A stretch of 46,708 nt of DNA from an uncultured Collinsella sp. (GTDB lineage Bacteria; Actinomycetota; Coriobacteriia; Coriobacteriales; Coriobacteriaceae), in contig UQLI01000014.1 of the NCBI GenBank assembly GCA_900541715.1, positions 1 to 46,708 on the forward strand, written 5' to 3'. The notes below the pieces were generated by a model that was not told the DNA's origin, ran no database searches, and worked only from the letters and a program-made list of their open reading frames with translations. A program made the translations under genes and the position numbers. How positions within the stretch are numbered: the first letter of the stretch is position 1; each line of letters begins with the position of its first letter. Below, piece by piece: positions 31,982-39,875 of this stretch.

Positions 31982-32659
31982 ATGTCGCTGCGCGGTGGAA
32001 TCGGTCTGCCCGAGCTTCCTCTAGAGGACGGGCAGGAGTTTAGGCTCGGCATTATGGGTGGCACCTTTGATCCCATCCATTACGGGCACCTGGTGACCGC
32101 TGAGCAGGCGCGTGAGTCCCTCGACTTGGATGCCGTGCTCTTTATGCCGGCGGGCACGCCTGCCTTTAAGCTTGACAAGCCGGTGACGCCTGCCGAGGAC
32201 CGTTATGCCATGACGGTCCTCGCCACCGCTGCGAACCCGGCCTTTTTGGCGAGTCGGTTCGAGATTGACCGTCCGGGTGTAACCTATACGGCCGATACGC
32301 TTCATGCCCTTCGCGACTTTTACCCGCCGCAGGTAAAGCTCTACTTTATTACGGGCGCCGACGCGATTATCGATATTGTTACCTGGCATGATGCCGAACG
32401 AATCGCTGAGCTTGCTACCTTTATTGCGGCGACACGACCGGGCTTTGATATCGATACGGCGCGTGCCCGAATCAAAGAGTCGGGGCTGCCGTTCGACGTG
32501 CGCTATATTCAGATTCCGGCGCTGGCGATCAGCTCGACGAACATTCGTAAGCGAGTTGCTCGCGGTATGAGCGTGCGCTATCTTACGAGCGAGTCCGTGC
32601 TCGGCTACATTCGCAAACGCAGGCTATATGCCGATTTGGGCCAAGAAGATTTTGAGTGA
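31982..32659 (+). CDS. nadD: Nicotinate-nucleotide adenylyltransferase
   Basis: The protein has 225 residues. GGTFDPIHYGHL is the nucleotidyl-transferase HxGH motif, and ISSTNIRKRVARGMSVRYL is the second signature (SSTxxR). It adds AMP from ATP to nicotinic acid mononucleotide, making NaAD for NAD. A leader of about 20 residues (MSLRGGIGLPELPLEDGQE) precedes the catalytic fold. It is part of the conserved obgE-nadD-yqeK-rsfS block. The spacing to the neighbours indicates one transcript. Confidence 0.94.
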   Translation: MSLRGGIGLPELPLEDGQEFRLGIMGGTFDPIHYGHLVTAEQARESLDLDAVLFMPAGTPAFKLDKPVTPAEDRYAMTVLATAANPAFLASRFEIDRPGVTYTADTLHALRDFYPPQVKLYFITGADAIIDIVTWHDAERIAELATFIAATRPGFDIDTARARIKESGLPFDVRYIQIPALAISSTNIRKRVARGMSVRYLTSESVLGYIRKRRLYADLGQEDFE

Positions 32660-32671
32660 TGGGGGTCTACG

Positions 32672-33280
32672 TTGTCGGTAGAGGATCAGTTTGAGGGCGA
32701 TGAGCGCGCGCTGCTCAAGCGCATTCAAGAGCTGCTCGATGTTCGCATGAAGGATAAGCGCAAGCGCTATGTGCATTCGCTGGGTGTTGCCGAGACCGCA
32801 CTTCATCTGGCCGAGGTCTACGGCGTTGACCGCTTTGATGCCGCTGCCGCCGGCCTGATCCATGACTGGGACAAAGTGCTCTCCGACGACGAGCTGGTCA
32901 CGCGCGCTCTGCATTACGGCATTAAGATTGCCGGCTCTCCTTCCGCCGCGACGCCGCTTTTGCATGGCCCTGTTGCCGCCTATGAGCTTCCGCAGCTTTT
33001 TCCCGAGCTGTCGCCGGCCGTTTTCCAGGCTGTCGACCGTCACACCGTGGGTGCCTGCGACATGACGCCGCTCGATATGGTGGTCTTTGTGGCCGATGCC
33101 ATCGAGCCCAACCGCCACGGCGACTATGCGCATGCGCTGCGCAAGATGGTGGGGGAGTCGACGCTCGATGAGTTGTTCTTCTCCTGTTTTGCGCAGGGTT
33201 TGGTCTATGTGATCCAGTCCGGGCGCTATCTTTATCCCACAGCTATTACGATTTACAACCATTACGCCCAGCTGCGCTAG
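32672..33280 (+). CDS. yqeK: HD-domain hydrolase YqeK (Ap4A hydrolase family)
   Basis: The protein has 202 residues from TTG 32672 with GGGGG upstream. The HD-domain metal ligands are the His of YVHSLGVAETALHLA, LIHDWDK and HGPVAAYELPQLF; LDMVVFVADAIEPNR is the next signature. In other bacteria YqeK hydrolyses Ap4A symmetrically to ADP. HDWDK is a mild variant of the usual HDxxK. It lies between nadD and rsfS as in many Firmicutes and Actinobacteria. Confidence 0.9.
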   Translation: MSVEDQFEGDERALLKRIQELLDVRMKDKRKRYVHSLGVAETALHLAEVYGVDRFDAAAAGLIHDWDKVLSDDELVTRALHYGIKIAGSPSAATPLLHGPVAAYELPQLFPELSPAVFQAVDRHTVGACDMTPLDMVVFVADAIEPNRHGDYAHALRKMVGESTLDELFFSCFAQGLVYVIQSGRYLYPTAITIYNHYAQLR

Positions 33281-33308
33281 CTCGGGTGTGTCTAGAAAGA
33301 GGTATTCC

Positions 33309-33764
33309 ATGGCCGACGAGACCATGACCGACGAGCAGATTCTTGAAGGTGTGGAGCACAAGAGCTTCGTCGCCACGTCCGACCGCACTGCCGCCTCGCT
33401 GTCCGCGAGCGGTGTCGCCGCCGAGGATGTCGCCCGCGCCGCCGCGCAGGCCGCCTACGACAAGAAGGGCGAGGACGTTCAGGTGCTCGACCTGACCGAG
33501 CTTTCCGACGTATGCGACTACTTTGTGCTTGCCACCGGTACCAACAACCGCCAGGTCGATTCTATCGTCGATGAGATCGAGGAGAAGGTCGCCGAGGCTT
33601 GCGGCGAGCACCCGTTCTCCATCGAGGGTCGCGAGCAGAAGACCTGGATGCTCATGGACTATGGTTCGGTTGTCGTCCACGTCTTCACTCCCGAGGCGCG
33701 CGACTTCTACCGTCTCGAAAAGCTCTGGGGTGACGCTCCCCAGCTCCCCCTCAACCTCCTCTAG
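33309..33764 (+). CDS. rsfS: Ribosomal silencing factor RsfS
   Basis: The protein has 151 residues from ATG 33309, with AAAGAGG upstream; a GTG at 33288 is less likely. An N-terminal extension of about 45 residues (MADETMTDEQILEG...) precedes the core: VLDLTELSDVCDYFVLATGTN and WMLMDYGSVVVHVFTPEARDFY. RsfS binds bL14 and blocks 30S joining during starvation. The extension is absent from the short E. coli form. A strong terminator follows at 33806. Confidence 0.92.
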   Translation: MADETMTDEQILEGVEHKSFVATSDRTAASLSASGVAAEDVARAAAQAAYDKKGEDVQVLDLTELSDVCDYFVLATGTNNRQVDSIVDEIEEKVAEACGEHPFSIEGREQKTWMLMDYGSVVVHVFTPEARDFYRLEKLWGDAPQLPLNLL

Positions 33765-33795
33765 TAGCTCATTTGAGACGGGGTTTAGCTACCCT
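33764..33795 (+). repeat. REP-like unit, degenerate copy (after rsfS)
   Basis: The unit begins GTAGCTCATTTGAGACGGGG and ends TTTAGCTACCC; it is the family core with a few changes and 4 bases shorter. It begins at the last base of the rsfS stop codon. Confidence 0.75.
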
Positions 33796-33805
33796 CACGC
33801 ATATC

Positions 33806-33848
33806 GCCGGGCAGGTGCGGTTTTCCGCACCTGCCCGGCTTTCTTTTT
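33806..33848 (+). terminator. Strong intrinsic terminator after rsfS
   Basis: GCCGGGCAGGTGCGG pairs perfectly with CCGCACCTGCCCGGC around TTTT, followed by TTTCTTTTT. It closes the obgE-nadD-yqeK-rsfS unit and lies between two REP-like units. Confidence 0.92.
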
Positions 33849-33855
33849 GCCCAAA

Positions 33856-33888
33856 GTAGCTAATTTGGGACGGGGCTTTTTTAGCTAC
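33856..33888 (+). repeat. REP-like unit upstream of the RAYT gene
   Basis: A clean 33-base unit starts GTAGCTAATTTGGGACGGGG and ends TTTTTTAGCTAC; its ends form the 8-base inverted repeat GTAGCTAA / TTAGCTAC. It is in direct orientation to the unit at 33764 and about 100 bases upstream of the RAYT start. Confidence 0.85.
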
Positions 33889-33989
33889 TACCTACCGTTC
33901 GCCGATAGAAGCGAGTTGCGGTTCATTGCGTGATATTTAGCTTTCCGACTCGGGTAACGTATTTGTTATCTGTAGAGGAGGAGATGCGT

Positions 33990-34739
33990 ATGACTCGGAC
34001 CGCGCGGGAAATCTCTGTTTACGGCTATTACCATGTCGTCCAAAAGGGCTGTGGTGGTCAGCTGATATTTGAGGATGCTGACGATCGACTCTATCTGATT
34101 CGACTGATAGCTTCGAAATGTCAGAAGTTCAAAGTGGATGTTATCGCATGGTGCCTTATGGATAATCACATTCACTTGTTGCTAGATGACGGGCATGCTC
34201 ACCTGAGCGATTGTATGCATTCGATTACGACGGCGTATGCCATGTATTTCAATTCTAAGACAGGCAGGAGAGGTCCTGTTTTCCAGGATCGATTTAAGAG
34301 TGTGCCGATTCTCGATGATGATCAGCTGCTCAACTGCGTTCGTTACATTCACGATAACCCTGCGAAAGCCAGAATTGGCACTGCTTCGCTCTATCGCTGG
34401 AGCAGCTTTAGCGAGTATATGGGCTATCCGGGAATTTGTAAGACTGATTGCGTGCTCGGGTTGCTCGGGAATTCCCAGAGATTTTTTGCATTTAGCACCT
34501 CGGGCGAGCCCAATGGCTATTGCTTCCGTTATGGCGCTCATGTGAGTGATACTGACGCGCTTGAGTTTGCGCAGGCGTTGCTCAAACCATACGAGCCTCA
34601 CTATCTCAACGCTCTGCCCAAGGGCGTGCGTGATGACTGTATCCGTAAACTCAAAAGCGAGGGCTTTTCGATCAAGCAGATCGTGCGCCTCACGGGTATC
34701 GGCCATTGCACGATTCAAAAAGTTAAAGTTGAAAAGTAG
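33990..34739 (+). CDS. REP-associated tyrosine transposase (RAYT, Y1/IS200-like)
   Basis: The protein has 249 residues. ATG 33990 has GAGGAGGAG 6 bases upstream, while the ATG at 33984 is too close. The Y1 fold begins VYGYYHVVQKG, the HUH motif is MDNHIHLLL (His-x-His), and the catalytic-tyrosine segment is VRYIHDNPAKA. The C-terminus is a helix-turn-helix-like tail (FSIKQIVRLTGIGHCTI). Known RAYTs cut and move REP sequences in trans as domesticated IS200/IS605 relatives. Here the gene is flanked by REP-like units (33764, 33856, 34788). Codon use is more AT-rich than in its neighbours, which suggests acquisition. It has its own space between rsfS and dinB. Confidence 0.9.
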   Translation: MTRTAREISVYGYYHVVQKGCGGQLIFEDADDRLYLIRLIASKCQKFKVDVIAWCLMDNHIHLLLDDGHAHLSDCMHSITTAYAMYFNSKTGRRGPVFQDRFKSVPILDDDQLLNCVRYIHDNPAKARIGTASLYRWSSFSEYMGYPGICKTDCVLGLLGNSQRFFAFSTSGEPNGYCFRYGAHVSDTDALEFAQALLKPYEPHYLNALPKGVRDDCIRKLKSEGFSIKQIVRLTGIGHCTIQKVKVEK

Positions 34740-34787
34740 CTCTTTTAGGCGGGATAATTTTGCTGCGGCCGCCAAACCGGACATCCG

Positions 34788-34911
34788 GGGTAGTCAATTT
34801 GGGACGGGGCTTTTTTAGCTACCCTTTGGCTGACGGTGAATGAATTAGGCCGAATGAATCTCAACCGATATATAGGTGTAGCTAAAATAGCCCCGTCCCA
34901 AATTGACTACC
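34788..34911. repeat. REPIN-like inverted repeat downstream of the RAYT gene
   Basis: Two inverted arms (34788-34824 and 34878-34911) lie around a 53-base spacer, the same spacer length as the copy at 8044-8169. The arms match that copy apart from one position (TAGTCAA in place of TAGTTAA), changed in both arms so that pairing is preserved. The spacers are diverged, sharing about half of their positions. It is in the convergent gap between RAYT and dinB. Confidence 0.88.
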
Positions 34912-34955
34912 AATGCCGTGTCGGACGGAAGGCAGCAACCCCCGTCCAAAAAAGA

Positions 34956-36209
34956 CTAGTTATTGAAGCGGGATTGGCGGCCGAAGGATAGGGCGGTGTC
35001 GCCGAATTTGTCTCGGACGGCGTCGATGGCGACGGAGAGGTCGCGGCGGTCGCTGGATTGGGCTCCGCGGTCATCGATCTCGCAGAACAGGTCAGTCTGG
35101 ATGCCGCCTTGGTGGTCGAAGTCGCTCATGCCGATGCCGGCTAAGCGAACATGCATGCCTTCTTGCCAGATGTTGTCGAGCAGTTCGAGTGCAACCGCCA
35201 CGAAGATGTTCTCATCGTCGGTTGGATGAGGCAGCCGGCGCTGTGCCGTACGCCCGCTTCCATACGAATACTTGAGCTTGAGCGTTACCGTGGCACCCGT
35301 CAGCCCCTGACGGCGCAGACGGCGTCCCACCGACTCACCCAGCAGCGCAATCGCCGCCTCAATATCCCCACGCTCAGTCAAATCTTTCGCAAAGGTGCGT
35401 TCATTACTGACCGACTTGACCTCACGCTCCTCATCGAGACTCGTGACTTCGGAGATTTCGAGTCCCAGCGTACGCTGGCGCATGCGTTCGCCGTTGACGC
35501 CAAAAATAGAGGCCAAGGTGGATTCCGGTGCACGTGATAGCTCGCCGAGGGTGTAGATGCGCATGCGGCGCAGTCGCTCCTCGGCCGAGCGCCCGATGCC
35601 GCTCATGGCAGATACCGGCAGCGCGGCCAAAAAGCGCTGCTCGGTTCCGGGGCGCACGATGGTCAGCCCAAACGGCTTATCCCGCTCGCTTGCGATCTTT
35701 GCGACCGTCTTGTTGCAGCCCACGCCAATGGAGCAGGTCACTCCCAGCGCTGCCACGCGGTCGCTTATACGCCGCGCAACCAGCAGCGGGTCTTCGGGCG
35801 CAAAGCGACCCGGTGTGATATCGATAAAGGCCTCGTCGATGGACACACGCTCCACGCGCGGTGTCTCATCGGCAAGGATCGCCATGACCTGCGCGCTCAC
35901 CTCGCGGTAGCGATCAAAGTGTCCGTGCGTCCAAATGGCCTGCGGGCACAGGCGCCGCGCCTCGGCCGAGGCCATGGCAGAATGCACGCCAAAGCGACGC
36001 GCCTCGTACGAACACGTGGACACGACGCCGCGCGACTCGGCGTCTCCGCCCACGATGAGCGGCTTTCCGCGCCATTCGGGATGATCGAGCATCTCCACGC
36101 TCGCAAAAAATGCATCGAGGTCCATCAGGCCCACCGCCGGACCCGTCCAGGGCGGCGGCGTAACGCCCGCAGCATCCTCATAACCGTATGTATGTTCGCG
36201 TCTTTCCAT
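34956..36209 (-). CDS. dinB: DNA polymerase IV (Y-family)
   Basis: The protein has 417 residues. GLMDLDAFFASVEMLDHP carries the first catalytic Asp and the steric-gate region, and VSIDEAFIDIT the acidic pair. The HhH motif is at MSGIGRSAEERLRRM, and the little-finger domain continues to about 365. The family performs error-prone translesion synthesis, usually under SOS control; no clear LexA box is visible upstream. The last ~40 residues include DQGG-like DHQGGIQTDLF and end in RQSRFNN. I do not see the QxxLF beta-clamp motif at the end; IQTDLF may serve as it. The N-terminal ~25 residues (MERREHTYGYEDAAG) are an extension. Confidence 0.93.
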   Translation of the reverse strand: MERREHTYGYEDAAGVTPPPWTGPAVGLMDLDAFFASVEMLDHPEWRGKPLIVGGDAESRGVVSTCSYEARRFGVHSAMASAEARRLCPQAIWTHGHFDRYREVSAQVMAILADETPRVERVSIDEAFIDITPGRFAPEDPLLVARRISDRVAALGVTCSIGVGCNKTVAKIASERDKPFGLTIVRPGTEQRFLAALPVSAMSGIGRSAEERLRRMRIYTLGELSRAPESTLASIFGVNGERMRQRTLGLEISEVTSLDEEREVKSVSNERTFAKDLTERGDIEAAIALLGESVGRRLRRQGLTGATVTLKLKYSYGSGRTAQRRLPHPTDDENIFVAVALELLDNIWQEGMHVRLAGIGMSDFDHQGGIQTDLFCEIDDRGAQSSDRRDLSVAIDAVRDKFGDTALSFGRQSRFNN

Positions 36210-36325
36210 GTCATGAGTATACCGCGCAGCTCATGTGGGGTGCGTGGATGCGCTTGCAAATCGCGAATTCTTGTCTAAGATATGGATTTGCCCTCGACTA
36301 CACCGAAGAAGTTGGTCTCACGGAC

Positions 36326-36354
36326 TTCACCTGCCCGCGTCGATGGCGTATTAT
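36326..36354 (+). promoter_or_regulatory. Candidate promoter of the rpsP operon
   Basis: TTCACC, a 17-base spacer and TATTAT (36349-36354) stand 57 bases before the rpsP start. A second weaker pair is TTGCAA-16-TAAGAT at 36254-36281. The -35 matches are poor. Confidence 0.45.
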
Positions 36355-36410
36355 GTTCAACTGTTTGTTTGTAGTTGCAGCCTAAAGCTGCTTGGTTGGA
36401 GGAGTTTCCT

Positions 36411-36752
36411 TTGGCAGTCAAGATTCGCCTTGCTCGTCACGGCGCTAAGAAGCGTCCGTACTACCGTGTCGTCGTCGCCGATTCCCGCGCCCCGCGTGAC
36501 GGTCGTATCATCGAGGAGGTTGGCCGCTACAACCCGATGACCGCCCCCAAGACCATCAACCTCGACCTCGAGAAGATCGCCGACTGGCAGTCCAAGGGCG
36601 CTCAGCTCACCGACGCTGTCGCCGCTCTGGTCAAGGCCGCCAACGAGGGCGAGAAGACCGAGACCGTCGTCAAGAAGTCCAAGAAGCAGCTCGCCAAAGA
36701 GGCCGAGGCCGCTAAGGCTGCCGCTGAGGCCGCTGAGGGCGCCGAGGAGTAA
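36411..36752 (+). CDS. rpsP: 30S ribosomal protein bS16
   Basis: The protein has 113 residues from TTG 36411, with GGAGGAG 6 bases before. Reading TTG as Met gives MAVKIRLARHGAKKRPYYRV, the exact family start. VVADSRAPRDGRIIEEVGRYNP is the conserved core. The ~30-residue tail (KKSKKQLAKEAEAAKAAAE...) is charged and Ala-rich, beyond the ordinary ~80-residue protein. It is first in the operon rpsP-khpA-rimM-trmD-lepB. Confidence 0.96.
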   Translation: MAVKIRLARHGAKKRPYYRVVVADSRAPRDGRIIEEVGRYNPMTAPKTINLDLEKIADWQSKGAQLTDAVAALVKAANEGEKTETVVKKSKKQLAKEAEAAKAAAEAAEGAEE

Positions 36753-36755
36753 ATC

Positions 36756-37040
36756 GTGCCTGAGGTTGACGCTGCACAGCTCGAGGGTGAGGCAATGCTC
36801 TCAGATCGCATCGCCGATCTCGTCGAATATCTCGTTGTTCAGATCGTCGACGACCCGGATTCCGTGAGCCTTGAGGTCATCGATGGTGATGACGCCTCTA
36901 CGATTGAGGTTTCGGTCGCCGAGGATGACGTCGCTAAGGTCATCGGCCGTCGTGGCCGTACCATCAAGGCCATTCGCACGCTCGCCCGTGCACTGGCCGC
37001 TCGCCTCGACACTGCTGTCGAGGTAGAGGTTCTGGGCTAG
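36756..37040 (+). CDS. khpA: KH-domain RNA-binding protein KhpA (YlqC)
   Basis: The protein has 94 residues from GTG 36756 with GGAGGAG before it; ATG 36795 is an internal alternative. The KH motif is VIGRRGRTIKAIRTLARA, with the GxxG loop GRRG. KhpA forms a dimer with KhpB (Jag) in Firmicutes and binds RNA, affecting cell division and length. The position between rpsP and rimM is the usual one. The start lies 4 bases after the rpsP stop. Confidence 0.93.
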   Translation: MPEVDAAQLEGEAMLSDRIADLVEYLVVQIVDDPDSVSLEVIDGDDASTIEVSVAEDDVAKVIGRRGRTIKAIRTLARALAARLDTAVEVEVLG

Positions 37041-37044
37041 GACC

Positions 37045-37566
37045 TTGAGGTCCCAGTACAAAAACATCGCCCGTGTGGTCAAGCCGCACGGAAGGAAGGG
37101 GGAGGTCCTCGCGCAGCCGCTGCGGGGGCTTCCTTCTGTATTGGAGCCGGGTATGCGTGTCGCCTTGACGCCGCCTGCGCTCAAGCGCGACCGTTTTTGC
37201 ACGGTCGTGTCCGTCACTGATACGGGCGATGGCGATCTGGTCTCGTTTGAGGGCATAGACGACTTGACGGCCGCCGAGGGCATCACCGGATGCTATGTGC
37301 TGGCCAATCGTGACGACTTCGAGCTCGATTCGCTCGACGCCGCCTATACCGACCTCATGGGTCGCGAGGTGATCGATGAGCGCTTTGGTTCGCTCGGCAC
37401 GATTGTCGAGATCATGTCGACGCCCGCCAACGATGTTTGGGTTGTCGAGGGCGATCGGTACGGCGAGGTGCTGATTCCCGTGATCGAGCAGGTTGTGCTC
37501 GATCTTCCCGACACAGGAACAATTTCCGTCCATGTTATGGACGGCCTGATCGATATGGACAAGTAG
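37045..37566 (+). CDS. rimM: Ribosome maturation factor RimM
   Basis: The protein has 173 residues from TTG 37045; no clear Shine-Dalgarno is visible, so coupling with khpA is likely. It opens with IARVVKPHGRKGEVLAQPL (the G-x-R-G-E-V signature), and the PRC-barrel half contains TDLMGREVIDERFGSLGTIVEI and VLIPVIEQVV. RimM binds uS19 and assists 16S rRNA processing of the 30S head. The next gene, trmD, is 10 bases downstream. Confidence 0.92.
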   Translation: MRSQYKNIARVVKPHGRKGEVLAQPLRGLPSVLEPGMRVALTPPALKRDRFCTVVSVTDTGDGDLVSFEGIDDLTAAEGITGCYVLANRDDFELDSLDAAYTDLMGREVIDERFGSLGTIVEIMSTPANDVWVVEGDRYGEVLIPVIEQVVLDLPDTGTISVHVMDGLIDMDK

Positions 37567-37576
37567 GGAGGACAAC

Positions 37577-38335
37577 ATGCTGATTGAGACCCTTTCGGTC
37601 TTTCCCGAGATGTTTGAGCCCGTCATGTCCACATCGATTTTGGGCCGCGCCCGCAAGGCCGGCCTTTTTGATTTTAAGGCCTATAACCTGCGTGACTGGA
37701 CGCACGACCGTCATCGTACCGTTGATGACGAGCCGTACGGCGGCGGGCAGGGCATGCTCATGAAGGTCGAGCCCATCGCAGAGGCCATCGAGGCCATTAG
37801 CGCAGAGGGTCCCAAGCCCACTGTGGTGTTCTTTACTCCCTGTGGCGAGCCTTTTACGCAGCATGTGGCCGAGCGCCTGCTCAAAAGTGAGCGCCTGCTG
37901 TTTGTGTGCAGCCGTTACGAGGGCGTCGACGAGCGCGCCTATGCGTATGCCGACGAGCGCCTGTCGATCGGCGACTACGTGCTCACGGGCGGCGAGCTGC
38001 CCGCTATGGTCGTGGCCGATGCCGTCGTACGGCTCATTCCCGGAGCCTTGGGCGACGAGATGAGCAACGTAGACGAGTCCTTCTCGACCGCCGAGGACGG
38101 TGGCCTGCTCGAGTACGCGCAGTACACCCGCCCCGCCGAGTTCAATGGCGAGGGCGTGCCTCCAGTGCTCGTGAGCGGCGACCACGCCAAGGTCGATGCT
38201 TGGCGTCGCAAAAACGCCATCGAGCGTACCTGTCGTTGGCGTCCCGATCTTATCGAGACGGCACACCTTACGCCCGAGGAGCGCGCGTACGCGCAAGAGA
38301 TTCTGGACGCATCGTATTCGCAGATCGAGGAGTGA
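37577..38335 (+). CDS. trmD: tRNA (guanine-37-N1)-methyltransferase
   Basis: The protein has 252 residues. The ATG follows GGGAGG. IETLSVFPEMFEPVMSTSILGRA, DDEPYGGGQGMLMK, CSRYEGVDERA and the trefoil-knot segment GDYVLTGGELPAMVVADAVVR bind SAM. Methylating G37 next to the anticodon prevents +1 frameshifts. It is followed by lepB after 2 bases; the order rimM-trmD-lepB is common, and rplS, often next to trmD, is not here. Confidence 0.96.
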   Translation: MLIETLSVFPEMFEPVMSTSILGRARKAGLFDFKAYNLRDWTHDRHRTVDDEPYGGGQGMLMKVEPIAEAIEAISAEGPKPTVVFFTPCGEPFTQHVAERLLKSERLLFVCSRYEGVDERAYAYADERLSIGDYVLTGGELPAMVVADAVVRLIPGALGDEMSNVDESFSTAEDGGLLEYAQYTRPAEFNGEGVPPVLVSGDHAKVDAWRRKNAIERTCRWRPDLIETAHLTPEERAYAQEILDASYSQIEE

Positions 38336-38337
38336 GA

Positions 38338-38901
38338 ATGGTCCCATCGCAGCATTCCGTGCTAAAGGGTGCGTTTGAGTGGGTCGTGGTTGTCGCGATT
38401 GCGCTGGTCGCCACCTTCTTGATTCGCTCATTTGTGGTCGAACCCTTTGTGGTACCCACCGGTTCCATGGAGTCCACGATCGAGATTGGCGATCAGATTC
38501 TGGCGCAGAAGGTGACGCTCGAACTCGGACAGCCCGTCAAACAGGGCGATATCGTGGTGTTCCACAACCCCGACGGCACCTCTGAGCACGATGTTCTCGT
38601 CAAGCGCGTCATCGCCACGGCCGGCCAGACGGTCGACCTGCAGGACGGCAAGGTCGTCGTCGACGGCCAGGCGCTCGATGAGGACTATACGACTGGCATG
38701 AGCTGGCCGCTTTCGGTCCAAGCTCCCGGCGCTCAGGTGAGCTATCCCTACACCGTCCCTGACGATTGTGTGTGGGTGATGGGCGACAACCGCGAGAACT
38801 CTGCTGACTCCCGCTACTTTGGCCCGGTCGACCGCTCCGACTTGATTGCCGTGGCGCTTGTGCGCTACTGGCCGCTCAACCGTATCGGCGCTATCGATTA
38901 A
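38338..38901 (+). CDS. lepB: Signal peptidase I
   Basis: The protein has 187 residues from ATG 38338. One membrane helix (FEWVVVVAIALVATFLIRSF) comes first, then the catalytic Ser in VPTGSMESTI, the general-base Lys in VLVKRVIATAGQTV, and the box MGDNRENSADSRYFGPV. It cleaves Sec and Tat signal peptides on the outer face of the membrane. The length is like Gram-positive SipS, with no second large periplasmic domain. It is coupled to trmD. Confidence 0.95.
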   Translation: MVPSQHSVLKGAFEWVVVVAIALVATFLIRSFVVEPFVVPTGSMESTIEIGDQILAQKVTLELGQPVKQGDIVVFHNPDGTSEHDVLVKRVIATAGQTVDLQDGKVVVDGQALDEDYTTGMSWPLSVQAPGAQVSYPYTVPDDCVWVMGDNRENSADSRYFGPVDRSDLIAVALVRYWPLNRIGAID

Positions 38902-38960
38902 AAACCGCTATAGTACAGTACCTAACCGTGTAATCGTTTCGACGAGGGGATATAAGAGGC

Positions 38961-39872
38961 ATGAACGCTTCATCGCTTTCCTTCCAAGACATCATCCTGC
39001 GCCTCCAGCAGTACTGGGGCGAGCAGGGCTGCGTAATTATGCAGCCCTATGACTCCGAGGTCGGTGCCGGTACCTTCCATACCGCGACCACGCTGCGCTC
39101 GCTCGGTCCCGCCGAGTGGCGCACCTGCTATGCGCAGCCCTGCCGCCGTCCCGCCGACGGCCGCTACGGCGAGAACCCCAACCGCATGCAGCACTACTAT
39201 CAGTTCCAGGTGCTCATCAAGCCCTCGCCGGTCAACGCCCAGGAGCTCTACCTGGGTTCGCTGGCCGCCATTGGCCTGGACCCCAATGACCATGACGTCC
39301 GCTTTGTCGAGGACGACTGGGAGAGCCCGACCCTGGGCGCCTGGGGCCTTGGCTGGGAGGTCTGGCTCAACGGTATGGAGGTCACGCAGTTTACGTACTT
39401 CCAGCAGGTGGGCGGTATCGAGGTCGACCCCGTGCCCGTCGAGATCACCTATGGCCTGGAGCGTATCGCCATGTACGCCCAGGGCGTCAACTCGGTCTAC
39501 GATCTGGTGTGGAGCTATCTGCCCGACGGCACGCCCATGACCTACGGCGACGTGTTCCTCGAGAACGAGCGCGAGTTCAGTGCCTATAACTTTGAGGTTG
39601 CCAACGTCGAGATGATGCGTCAGAAGTTTGACGACTACGAGGCCGAGTGCCATTCCTGCCTGGAGCGCAAGCTGCCGCTGCCCGCATACGACTGCGTCAT
39701 GAAGTGCAGCCACGCTTTCAATCTGCTCGATGCCCGCGGCGCGCTGTCCGCGGTCGAGCGTGCCAATTACATCCTGCGCGTCCGCGCCGTCGCCAAGGCG
39801 TGCTGCGAGGCCTATATGGCCGAGGTCGCCGGAGTCAACGAGAATGCCGACCAGGAAGGCGAGGTGGCGTAA
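38961..39872 (+). CDS. glyQ: Glycyl-tRNA synthetase alpha subunit
   Basis: The protein has 303 residues. SFQDIILRLQQYWGEQGCV, QPYDSEVGAGTFHTATTLR and RPADGRYGENPNRMQHYYQF are the class II catalytic motifs. It makes Gly-tRNA in an alpha2beta2 enzyme with GlyS. The ATG follows AGGGGATATAAGAGGC. I looked for a T-box leader and found none: only 59 bases separate the gene from lepB. glyS starts 3 bases after the stop. Confidence 0.96.
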   Translation: MNASSLSFQDIILRLQQYWGEQGCVIMQPYDSEVGAGTFHTATTLRSLGPAEWRTCYAQPCRRPADGRYGENPNRMQHYYQFQVLIKPSPVNAQELYLGSLAAIGLDPNDHDVRFVEDDWESPTLGAWGLGWEVWLNGMEVTQFTYFQQVGGIEVDPVPVEITYGLERIAMYAQGVNSVYDLVWSYLPDGTPMTYGDVFLENEREFSAYNFEVANVEMMRQKFDDYEAECHSCLERKLPLPAYDCVMKCSHAFNLLDARGALSAVERANYILRVRAVAKACCEAYMAEVAGVNENADQEGEVA

Positions 39873-39875
39873 GCC

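Noticed and set aside
33764..34911. Intact IS200/IS605 insertion sequence
   Set aside because: No tnpB or compact left/right ends directly abutting the gene; the protein and flanking repeats fit a RAYT.
38902..38960. T-box riboswitch before glyQ
   Set aside because: The gap is only 59 bases; no specifier stem or T-box motif is present.
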